Of a DNA stretch of 64,000 nucleotides, positions 36,226 through 45,563 are shown piece by piece. A program made the position numbers and the translations under genes. The stretch comes from Smallanthus sonchifolius (lineage: Eukaryota > Streptophyta > Magnoliopsida > Asterales > Asteraceae): the NCBI GenBank assembly GCA_023525975.1, contig CM042038.1, positions 9,611,272-9,675,271 of the forward strand. The letters run 5' to 3'. The notes under the pieces were generated by a model. It was not told the DNA's origin and ran no database searches. It saw only the letters and a program-made list of their open reading frames with translations. The first letter of the stretch is position 1. Every line of letters begins with the position of its first letter.

Positions 36226-37493
36226 ATACGCCACGTATAGGCTTATACGTGGCGTATAGACGGTTGCCGGGTAAAATAAGCCATACGCAGGCCAATTAAG
36301 CCATACGCGAGCGAGTTGCCGGGTAAACCAAGCCATACGCGACACAAACCAGACCATACGCAGGCAAGTGACCGGGTAAACCAAGTCATACGCAGCGTAT
36401 AGACTTATACGTGGCGTATGGTTTCAACGTCTTCCTAGGACGAACTATACGCCACGTATGGCCCTATACGTAGCGTATAGTTCTTAAGTTTAAACCTAAA
36501 AATCGCTAATCTACCCAGTTTTACCCGCTAATATTCAATATAAACCTAACATTAATGATCGTGGGTGTAGAGACGTACATTTTCGAAGTTTTTTTGAGAC
36601 GACAATCCTAATCAACGAGCTTTTTTGCCGGATACGTATGGGTTTGTGTTTGTTTGTTTTGGGTCGTTTGGGTCTGTACGCTGCGTTTTCCTGGTATATC
36701 AAGTGGCTATACGCCACGTATTGACCTATACGTGGCGTATAACCTTTAAAATATCTTGTTCAAGTCTATACGCCACGTATGGCCCTATACGTGGCGTATA
36801 GAATATTAAATTAAAATTAGTTATATTTAATTAAAATTAATCAAAAACTAATAAAATATTAATTATAATTAACTTAAAATTAATTTAAAATAATTAAAAT
36901 TACAAATAATTAAAATTTAAAATATCTTGTTCAAGTCTATACGCCACGTATGGCCCTATACGAGACTTCATCGTATACGTAGTTGTTCGTGGGCTGTGTA
37001 AGGTAAGACGGTTCACCGTATACGAACTCGGGATTGCTTAGTGGCTCGTTCAAATCCGGAAGCCTTACCCGTTGATGAGAATAAACGTCGGACGAGACCT
37101 CCTCCCGGTTCACCTCTTGAACGCCAGAACTTTGCGGGTTGTTTTCCACCGACTCGTTAGAATATACCTGAAAACCGTAGTTACCATCCCACCACCAAGA
37201 CACGTTTATAGTTTTTTTTTTGAAAGCATACGTTCGTTCGTTCGGTTCGAATGAGAATTCTGCATTGTTAAATACACAAAATTTGGGCCCTATACGCATC
37301 GTATAGCCCAATACGATGCGTATAAGGTACGATGTGATGGGTTTAGTGGCAGAAGGAATCTCGTATCCTAAACTGCATCGTATTGACCTATACGATGCGT
37401 ATACGAGGTTTGAATGACAGGTTGTAAGAGAATGTCGGGCACGGGAATTTGTGAAGGGCTATACGCATCGTATTGCCCTATACGATGCGTATA
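36226..37493. repeat. Right palindrome cluster of the TIR element
   Basis: Units at 36226-36260, 36388-36420, 36445-36480, 36707-36741, 36766-36801, 36937-36962 (half only), 37290-37324, 37375-37402 and 37459-37493. Most pair CTATACGCCACGTAT with ATACGTGGCGTATAG around GGCC or TGAC-like spacers. The three nearest the right terminus use CGCATCGTAT / ATACGATGCG arms instead. A direct repeat of about 45 bases (AAAATATCTTGTTCAAGTCT onward) occurs near 36749 and 36920. Plain ACGTGGCGTAT half-sites lie between. Confidence 0.85.
36937..37311 (-). pseudogene. Unrecognised open frame near the right end of the TIR element
   Basis: A 124-codon open frame on the minus strand, in the same orientation as the ORF1-like remnant. 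It encodes KKTINVSWWWDGNYGFQVYS and a later VRLPDLNEPLSNPEF. It overlaps palindrome sequence at both ends, so its annotated start and stop are probably accidental and a frame change at the poly-A/T run near 37215 is likely. I recognise no domain. It could be the N-terminal exon of the element's own protein. Confidence 0.35.
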
Positions 37494-37546
37494 TGACCAA
37501 GTGCGATTAGCATTTCCCGTGTGTGGTTAGTAGTCCCCTATTTTAA

Positions 37547-38960
37547 TTAGCATGTTTCTTTTAGTTTTACTTTCATTAAGATATCAAATTTGAATTGTGT
37601 TAATAATTTATATATTTTTGTTATTTTCCCTGCAGACTACACTTCGAAGATCCAGGTCATAGTTTCCTAAAAAACTTATTTTTATAAAGAAAAAGCTAAC
37701 TGATTCTTGTGACAGTTGATCAGTGGTTTCTTCATACGATCATTAAAATATAAAACAGTATATTTTTTCAGCAGAATAGATATTTACATCAAAACCTTAT
37801 GACATATACTTGCAACTAGAAAAAGGTTACAGTGCAGCTTCGATCGTTATTACAATATTCTTGATCTCTTGCGAACATTTCCAGTTTGTCGACAAATAGT
37901 GGACACGCCATGGGACGGGACAACCTATTTTAGGGTCTTAAGTGAAGATGCCGATGGTGATATTATTTGTTTAACCATCATGTGTATGACGGGACAACAT
38001 ATTTTAGGGTCTCAAGCGAAATTTTTAATTCATGTTTTTTTGTATAAAAATATATTTAAAGAGACTACTTTTTTTTCTTCTTAAACCGCCCTTAATTTGT
38101 ATGTGTATGAGGAATTCCAAAAGGATCGCCTACATTTAATGAAACCTTGTATCGCGACTTCATAATATTGTGTGTCCCTCGGGAGTAACATCTTATCAGG
38201 GGTGAATCGACTATACAAAAAAATAATCCGCCGCTTATGACCCTAATTTAGGATTCAACTTTATTTAATTTTCAGATTTTGATAAAGAGAATATAAAATC
38301 AGTATACTTAGAGGAGTTTTCTTTTTACTAAAAACTCACTCCAACTTTAACATGTGTGATTGTGTGTCTTTTAAAATTGTATACAAAAAATGTGAATCAA
38401 TATATTACCATATGTTAGGATTTTTCTATGAAAGAGATCCCGATTTTAGAATTCGATTTGTGCCTGTAATAAGATTGAGTCGCATCTTATGTCTTCGTTT
38501 CATAATAATTTGCAACCATTGTTTATGGAACATGTATAAATTAAGTTTGGAATCTTTAGGTGAAAAAATAAGAATTTCTTTCCTTTTAATATGTGTCACG
38601 TATCAACTAGAAAATTTTGGTAATTTTAATGATTCATCTGTTAGAAATAAAAAAAAAGTTAAACTAAAATATATAAAGTAACAAATAATTCCTGACTTTT
38701 AACGGTATCTTGTAAATTTAACAGTATCATGAAGATAGATTTGCAACTTGCTACGTACTTTATTATCAAACGTTTCTTTCATGGCACCCACTTTTGGAAC
38801 TTTGATTGGGTCACAAACAAATAACCATAGATAAGCCTATGGACACGTGGCACATCAGTGACCTTTTGTTTCTATTAGAGACACCGATTCTCTTTAAATA
38901 GAAGATGACACAAGGTCAAGTTAATTTAGTGCCAATCTTGATTCAATTCTTCAAAATTTT
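37547..38960. other. Intergenic DNA upstream of the cysteine-rich peptide gene
   Basis: Contains a direct repeat: ACGGGACAACCTATTTTAGG at about 37915 and ACGGGACAACATATTTTAGG at about 37988, 73 bases apart. A 109-codon open frame at 38352-38681 (plus) has no recognisable domain. A TATA-like CTTTAAATAGAAG at about 38893, about 68 bases before the ATG at 38961, may be the core promoter of the next gene. Confidence 0.4.
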
Positions 38961-39664
38961 ATGTTTAGACATATGGGCATGCATAACTTGAAGCATCTAG
39001 CGATCTTGCTATTGCTTTTCATCATCCCAATGCATGCGAGATTTTGGATTTCCCTCACAAAATCACTATCCTCAAAGTAAGACATCTTTATTTTGTTCCT
39101 TCAATTTCAAGAAAATTTAACATACTTGCGTTTATATACAATTAAACTCTAGGATCGTCGTATTTTGGAGTCTAGCTCTACTTGATTCATCTCAAGATTT
39201 CGATAACATGAACAGAAAAACTTTTTCAAGTATCAAGATGGTTTGTAATGATTCCTTATAGGTTGAACATTTGGGAAGTTGGAATGGATCACAATCGTCT
39301 CCTAATTGAAAAAGACAATTACTATGTTACATTACAGTTTTTAGTATTCATGTACAATTGGACTAGTTAAACACCCACGTATTAGAACTTTAGATGTCTT
39401 GTCTAAAATTCTAATTTGGTATCGGTTTATGTATGTTCAGATTCAAAAATGTATACTTGACGCTTGACGATTTATTCATGTTCATGATTACAAATATTGA
39501 TATATGTATGTTTGTATAACATAGAGTATGCAAAGGTGTTTGCTACACTTGGAGTGGAGTGTAGATGTTGTGATGGAGCATCAAGTAATGAAAGGTGCAA
39601 AAGCATATGGGAAGGATCTTGCTCTAAGATACAATGCCACTCATGGAAGGATCATCATGTTTAA
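38961..39664 (+). pseudogene. Secreted cysteine-rich peptide gene (ESF1/MEG-like), apparently frameshifted
   Basis: Exon 1 (38961-39076) encodes a signal-peptide-like start: HNLKHLAILLLLFIIPMHAR, then a GT donor. Exon 2 starts after the AG at 39524. In the frame set by exon 1 it reads KVCKGVCYTWSGV and stops. One base shifted, the same exon reads ECRCCDGASSNERCKSIWEG then SCSKIQCHSW and ends at 39664. Across the two frames there are eight cysteines with a CC pair, like the EMBRYO SURROUNDING FACTOR 1 / maternally-expressed-gene peptides, which are small secreted signals. A one-base change inside exon 2 would explain the break. The family call is tentative; the cysteine pattern and signal peptide are direct observations. 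Confidence 0.5.
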
Positions 39665-40591
39665 TTTCCTAAAATTACATGATTCATTACAATTCATAGG
39701 AATAAATATGTGAAACTTTACTATTTGTAAGAAAATCTAAGTGTTATTTTTTCTCTTACGTAACTATAAATAAAGATTGATTTCTAAATAAATAGTGAAA
39801 AGTACAAGAAAACCTATATAATACTTTTATGTATCCCTTACGTTGTTTCTCAAAAGGTTGAACCCAAGAACCGCAACCGGTTCATGTCTAACCAGTAACC
39901 ACCTATCTTTGTGTTTTTTGGTCGATTTCTGAGTTTAAGCGATTAAGAAAGACATAAAACAAAGAGAGAAAAAAAATCTTTTATACCTCTATGAACATAT
40001 CAGAACAATCCCGCATATATAGCTATAACATACACAACTTTATAGTCATCTACACGCATTTCATTTTTTAGTGTGATAATACATAAACCATGAGTAAGTG
40101 AGCATAAAAATAGATAATGGAACATCATTTGCATATCATAAAATATGGGAGTCAGAAAAAAAAAACATTTTAGGGATACTCAAATCTTAAAGGTAAATAC
40201 ACAAATCTGATGATGAAAAAAATATTTTTCTAGTATACACTTGTAAACATAACGACATGATCATAATCATATAGGTATAACACAATAAAAGAATTGATGG
40301 TTTTCATGAGTTTCTCTTAAACAGATTAGTGTTCACCATTCATTTTTTTTTTTTTTTGTCTTTGTGTAATAATAAAAAGGTGACAAAAATGTGGAAAATC
40401 ATGTCCTTCAATTAATCAGCTACTGTTCATTTGAACGTAACGTAATTCAAGTAATTAAAATGTGACAGAGTGATTCTTTCAACGATCTGAGTTGTCCCAT
40501 CAACATGGTGTACGTAGCCTACCATTTCATTGTTTTGAGATTTGATATAGTCAGGTCTATAGGTAATTTATTTTTATAGTTTTATAATTTA
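39665..40591. other. Intergenic DNA
   Basis: AATAAA at about 39769 may be the poly(A) signal of the preceding gene. Otherwise AT-rich, with no gene recognised. Confidence 0.45.
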
Positions 40592-41479
40592 CTAGCTTAA
40601 CCCGTGTAATACATACGGAATAAAAAATATCAATATAAAAAAATCTTAAATATTTATGTGTATATATATTTTACTTGTGTAAAAATGTATTACATATACT
40701 AAGGAGAGAAAACAAAATTCAAAATATATAAAAATTAATATATAATTAGGTTTTACTATTTAATGTAATTTGACTTTCATTTACTATTTGACTGGAAATA
40801 AAAATTACATAGTTAATTTCAAAATTTCTTATAATAAGGGATAATTGAAAATAAATGTGTTTTATTAGTATAACTAGGTTAGAATCACGTGGATTCCACG
40901 GGTTGAATAAATGTAATGTTAAATCAATAATAATAAAAAAATTTATGTTTTTAAAACCCGTGTAATATACGGGTTGAATATACTCGTGTATTACATGGGT
41001 TGAATAAAATATAATGTAATTTTTTAACACATACACTCGTCAAAATGAATATATGTAAATATATGATTAAAAGTTTTTAATTTTTAATCCTAGTTGGCTA
41101 TAAAATTGTTTTCAGTTTGTAAAGTTCAACAAAATTTTATTGAACAAATTAATTGATGATAAACACATTTTTAAATTAAAAAATGCGTAGATAAAAATTG
41201 AAACAAATAATTAATTTAGTTGTCTAAAATAGTGGAGTTGATTATTAATAGAAGAAATATGCGGGAAAATAAAAATAAGAATGCCTAGAATTGTGACAAG
41301 TGTCCTCATATTTTACTTGTTTATTATGTAGTATAGATTAGTATTTTTTTAAATATTAATTATTAAAAGATAGATGTGCATTTAATAAAATAGAGAGAGA
41401 TGAAAAGAAATGATGAAAAAGAATATAAAGATGACATGTGACATGAAAAAACTTTTATTTATTATATAGTATAAATAGA
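40592..41479 (-). mobile_element. Outer non-autonomous Helitron, split by a second Helitron
   Basis: On the minus strand it begins TCTATTTATACTATATAAT at 41479 and ends with ATTACACGGG...CTAG at 40592. The sequence around 40855-40873 and from 41338 onward matches the interior of the intact relative at 42725-43168 (TTTATTAGTATAA, ATAGAGAGAG), so the middle part is foreign. Confidence 0.75.
40874..41337 (-). mobile_element. Inner non-autonomous Helitron nested in the outer copy
   Basis: The minus strand begins TCTATACTACATAATAAAC at 41337 and ends with a hairpin (ACCCGTGGAATCCACGTG) and CTAG at 40874. It lies between A (minus, 41338 side) and T. It is 464 bp long with no coding content. Confidence 0.78.
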
Positions 41480-41914
41480 TTGTATATTTTTATAATTTAT
41501 CAATCTTTCTGACCAATGTTTATTTAGTTTCCTCCAAAGGTATATTTGTCATGTATAATAGTGAAATCATCAAAATTGCATTATATTCTTTCATAGAAAC
41601 GGATATGGAGAAGAAAACAAAATATGTATTTTTTTTTAAATCAAATACTTTTCAACTTTAAAAGCAACAAGTACTTTTAATTTTTATATCCATTTTTTTC
41701 GTTTCTTTATGTAAAGATTTGTCCATATTATAATGTAATGTAGATTTTGTCCAAGGCACATTAGGTGTTAATAACAATCAACAATCAAGAACTTTTGAAT
41801 TCGACTCTTATCCCTCTTATATTAAAAACCTAAATCATTTTGTCAAGTGTTAAGCTCACATTCATTCTCACCCATTTTTTTCACCAAAATTATTTTATAC
41901 CCATTATTCATAAG
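41480..41914. other. AT-rich intergenic DNA
   Basis: No gene or bounded element seen. Confidence 0.5.
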
Positions 41915-42272
41915 CGCGTCAATACGCGGGTCATAACCCAATTTTTTAACCCATTACTCAGATTTCAAATTAATTTAAAATTTTTTGTAACCCATTAATA
42001 TGGTTTCCATAAACATATTTCATTTCAAATTTATTTAAAATTTAAAATTCTCTTAATTGTCAATACGAGGGTCATAACCCAATTTTTTATTTTATACCCA
42101 TTGTCAATACGTGGGTCATAGCCCAATTTTTTAACCCATTACTTAGATTTCAAATTAATTTAAAATTTAAAATTTAAAATTTTTTATAACCCATTAATAT
42201 GGTTTCCATAAACAGATTTCATTTCAAATTTATTTAAAACTTAAAATTTAAAATTCTCTTAATACTAACATT
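41915..42272. repeat. Tandem duplication, period about 185 bp
   Basis: CCCATTACTCAGATTTCAAA at about 41950 recurs as CCCATTACTTAGATTTCAAA at about 42135. The same following blocks (TAATATGGTTTCCATAAACA, CATTTCAAATTTATTTAAAA) and a GTCAATACG(C/A/T)GGGTCATA lead are shared. A third partial lead copy lies at 42060-42085. Confidence 0.8.
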
Positions 42273-42395
42273 TATGTTTCTTAATCATTCCTTATTTTCA
42301 GTTTTTTTAATAACTTCAAATCCTTTTAATGCAAAATGAACTCGGTTTTATTGATCTTTTAAAATTCCTTTATGTTTTGTTTTATTTATTGAAGC

Positions 42396-42422
42396 CATAT
42401 ATATATATATATATATATATAT
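42396..42422. repeat. (AT)n microsatellite
   Basis: About 13 AT dinucleotides without interruption. Confidence 0.95.
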
Positions 42423-42724
42423 TTCAAATATGTTACATTATTAATATAATTTAAATTTAAATTTTTCATCATCTTTGACTTTTTATAAGGGTTTTTTGAA
42501 ATTTGAAGATGATTCATTTCTTAGTTACAATATTCAAATTCGATTGTAAAAGTGGTTTTTCATAAATTAGTTTTAAATTTAGATTAATTTTAAATTTAAA
42601 TTTAATAAAAATTTTGATACTATCATTTATGTTCCTAATACTTTCTTAATTTGTACTATTTGAATAATATTAAATCCTTCTAATTCAATATTTATACACT
42701 TAAGTTTAAATTTCAAATTCTCTA

Positions 42725-43168
42725 TCTATACTATATAATAAATAAAGGTTTGTCAATGACACGTGTCATTTTCATATTCATCCTTATAAAAAAATTTTCG
42801 CCTCTCTCTCATAACAAATACACTTCCATATTTAAGTAATAATATATTTTAAAACAAATTATTAGTTATACTAATAAAGCACATTTATTTTAAATTATCT
42901 CATATTATAATAAACTTTTAAATGTAATTACCTAGCTTAGCTTATGTTTTCAATCAAATAATAAATGAAAAGTCAAATTACATTGAATAGTATTTTATGT
43001 ATTTTTTAACTTAATTATATATTAATTTTTACATATTTTTTTATTTTATTTTCTATTGTTAGTATATGTAATACATTTTTTCACCTATAAGATACATATA
43101 TAAAGATTTTAAAAGTTTTTTATATTAATATTTTTTTTACCCTGTATAGTACACAGTTTCTAATCTAG
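42725..43168 (+). mobile_element. Non-autonomous Helitron, second copy of the 3729 family
   Basis: It starts TCTATACTATATAATAAATA, identical over its first 23 bases to the copy at 3729, and ends with CTAG at 43165 followed by T. The subterminal hairpin is decayed (CTGTATAGTACACAG). It is 444 bp long, close to the 433 bp of the other copy. Confidence 0.78.
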
Positions 43169-43239
43169 TTTAAAATATAAATGTATTAAAAGCTGTGTGT
43201 GTGATGATGATATTTACCGTTTAAAAAATATTTCTTTCT

Positions 43240-43290
43240 CACCAACCAAGTGGTGTAATGATTAAAAGGTTGTGAGTTAAAAGTTTCATC
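43240..43290 (+). repeat. Weak tRNA-like/SINE fragment
   Basis: CCAAGTGGTGTAATGATTAA resembles a pol III A-box region. The B box is degenerate. Too decayed to be a tRNA gene. Confidence 0.2.
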
Positions 43291-43588
43291 TAGAATATAT
43301 AAATGTATTAAAATTGTTTGTGTCTTTACCGTTTATAAAAAATCTTCCCAACTATTACCCTAGATAGAGTGTGCTTCAAAGAGGTTTTTCCTCTTTTGTT
43401 TTATTATTTTTTTACTTTTATTATTACTATTCTTTGTTATTTTAATTATTATCACTTTAGATAATATTAATAACATTATTATTACTACTATATCAGCATT
43501 AGTTAATGGAAACTATTATTACATTCCGTGAACCAATGGAATAACAGATTTGTAACCCTCTATCATAATAATTTACATAGTTACAATT

Positions 43589-43813
43589 AGGGGAGTACCT
43601 AGTGTATCATTATGGGGGAAGCCGCCCTCCATGAAAAAAAAATTAGTGTAAAATACGCATTAGAATTCCGATCACCCCCATGAAATTTTAAATTAGTCCC
43701 TCGATTGCCCCCTCAATGAAAAAATTTAGTGTTATATGCACGTTATATTTCACTTTTCAACCGACCACAAAAATTTTCGACCCCCATGAAAAATTTTCTG
43801 GGTTCGCCACTTG
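43589..43813. mobile_element. hAT-type MITE with 8-bp target duplication
   Basis: The octamer TTACAATT flanks both sides (43581-43588 and 43814-43821). The right end, inverted, reads CAAGTGGCGAACCCAG and the left end AGGGGAGTACCTAG, a diverged inverted pair resembling the CAGGGGCGGATC-type end at 2908. The 225-bp interior carries CCCCCATGAAA-type repeats. Non-coding. Confidence 0.75.
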
Positions 43814-43821
43814 TTACAATT

Positions 43822-44899
43822 AGTGTAAGACACGTCATGATACACTAATTGACGTTAAAATAAAATAACCCGATTATGGTGACATGCAGCATCACGTGGG
43901 AAGAAAATTACTATTTTAAATACCAAATAGGAGCATAAACCAAAATATACTATAAATTAACTAAATGATGATAATTAATTGAAATCAATCAATAAATAAA
44001 TTTATTTCGTTACTCTTGCAAAAACAAAGGCAGTCTCACAAGTCACAAGCCAGACCGTTCTCCATTCTGATTTCTGCCTATTACCTGATTGGCTGATTGT
44101 ATTTCTAACCCATCAAATCACTGATTTTAAATGGGCTTTACTGGATTGGGCTTTCAAATATAAATCAGGCATTTCCATTAGGCCTACGAATATCGTAAAG
44201 GTTTAAAAGTGTGTTTTATATGAAGTAGTTGGGCTATGTGGGAGATTTTGGTAACATCACTGGAATATAATTTTTTTTAACCTAATTGACTAAGAAAGAG
44301 TTTATAAAATATTAAAATGAAATCAGGATTTTATTTTCTTAGAAGATTACTGGGTTTATCCATTCTTTATGTAGTGATGTATTCATTTCTATGGGTATGG
44401 AGTATTGTAGGATACGGTTCATTTTGGGCTATATTTTTTATAATCTAAATGGTGCTCTTTTTCAAGGATCTTATTCTTTGTGTATTTTCTCGAGTTCTAA
44501 TATTTTGTGGGGTGTTTAGTGTTTAAGGTGGTTTAACGAATTTTAGGTGAAATCATGAGCAAAACCTTTAATAACAATTTTTTACTATTATAAACCTAAA
44601 TCAAACAATTGAAAATAAAAACCGAACCACGGTTTAAACTTATTAGACCTTTATAATAAAAAAAATTGCATGTAATACGAACAAAATAAAAAACCATAAT
44701 ATTTCAATAATTAAAACTTAAAAAACCAACTCCATTGTTGAGTGGAACCCATCCATGTGTATAGTTTCACCCACATGCATATGTACATGTGTACATTATA
44801 TTCACCTTGTACTTATTTAACCATGTTTAGTAATTAAGTTTTGTTCAAATTTTAAGAAAATGTTGTATTTAGTATTTTGTCTATATACATATATACACT
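43822..44899. other. Intergenic DNA without recognised features
   Basis: AT-rich, no gene, RNA or element boundary recognised. Confidence 0.5.
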
Positions 44900-45563
44900 T
44901 GTAACATCCCGAAAACTCAAGAATACTTGAAGTATTCGCACTCCTTTATGGGTTAAGTAAAAAAAAATAAGACCATGTTATATTTTAAGAAAATAGAAGG
45001 GGTCTAAAGTGTAAATTAAAGTGGGGTTAGCCTTTAAAGGAAACAACCCTCCTTTGGCATCCCTCATTCACCCCATACTCATTATCATTCTTAGAGAGAG
45101 AGAGAGAGGCCGAGAAGAGAACGAACCATTTTCAAAGCGTGAAAGTCCCGGATTCTTGCTGGAAATCAAAAGAGGAAAAATCACCTTCATATTCTAACCA
45201 AGTTATGGTTAGTTTCTGCTTTTAAACACATGTTTTAAAAGTATCATGGTGGGGTTTCGGGTTTGAGAAAAAAGGCGCGATTTTTACGTAAAAAGCTAGG
45301 TGTTCCACTAGATCTACCTTGGTATTGGTTTATGGAAGCTAAACAAAGGTTTTTGACGTAAAAAGTTCGGATCTTGATCAGTTTTTATGCATAGCCGCTA
45401 TGACATGCAAGTTAGGGTTTTCTCGTAAAGATGAACTGGGTACTCGACCTAAGTACACGCACAAGTACTTGGAGTACTCGTAGGAACTGGCACCAACCTT
45501 GGTACTGAGGGACTAAGTAATATAGTGAATGATGCACCGCCTGCCCTTGGCTGCGACTACAAG
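44900..45563 (+). mobile_element. LTR/leader fragment of a Ty3/Gypsy element
   Basis: It starts TGTAACATCCCGAAAACTC, the common start of plant Gypsy LTRs, and is followed by leader-like DNA with an (AG)n tract at about 45095. It lies upstream of, and in the same orientation as, the gag-protease remnant at 47557, from which an inserted LTR separates it. Its own 3' boundary was not found. Confidence 0.5.

Larger units (their letters stand above)
34407..37538 (-). mobile_element. 3.1 kb TIR element with exact 8-bp target duplication, class uncertain
   Basis: The left end GGGTGATTCTAACCACACAC and the inverted right end GGGGACTACTAACCACACAC stay alignable for about 36-40 bases. The octamer TATTTTAA flanks both sides (34399-34406 and 37539-37546). 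This defines a 3132-bp insertion. Inside are two AT-rich spacers, about twelve TATACG...CGTATA palindromes near both ends, and minus-strand coding remnants. An 8-bp duplication suits hAT and is also tolerated in Mutator-like elements. The GGG start and long TIR lean toward Mutator-like, but no transposase domain was recognised. Confidence 0.85.

Noticed and set aside
36937..37311. EAR-motif transcriptional repressor gene
   Set aside because: DLNEP alone is not enough; the frame lies within a transposon, overlaps its palindromes and has no DNA-binding domain.
34457..37493. CRISPR array
   Set aside because: Repeats are irregularly spaced palindromes inside a eukaryotic transposon, without equal-length spacers or cas genes.
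38352..38681. 109-codon plus-strand frame
   Set aside because: No recognisable domain, AT-driven composition and no neighbouring exons; kept only as a note in the intergenic entry.
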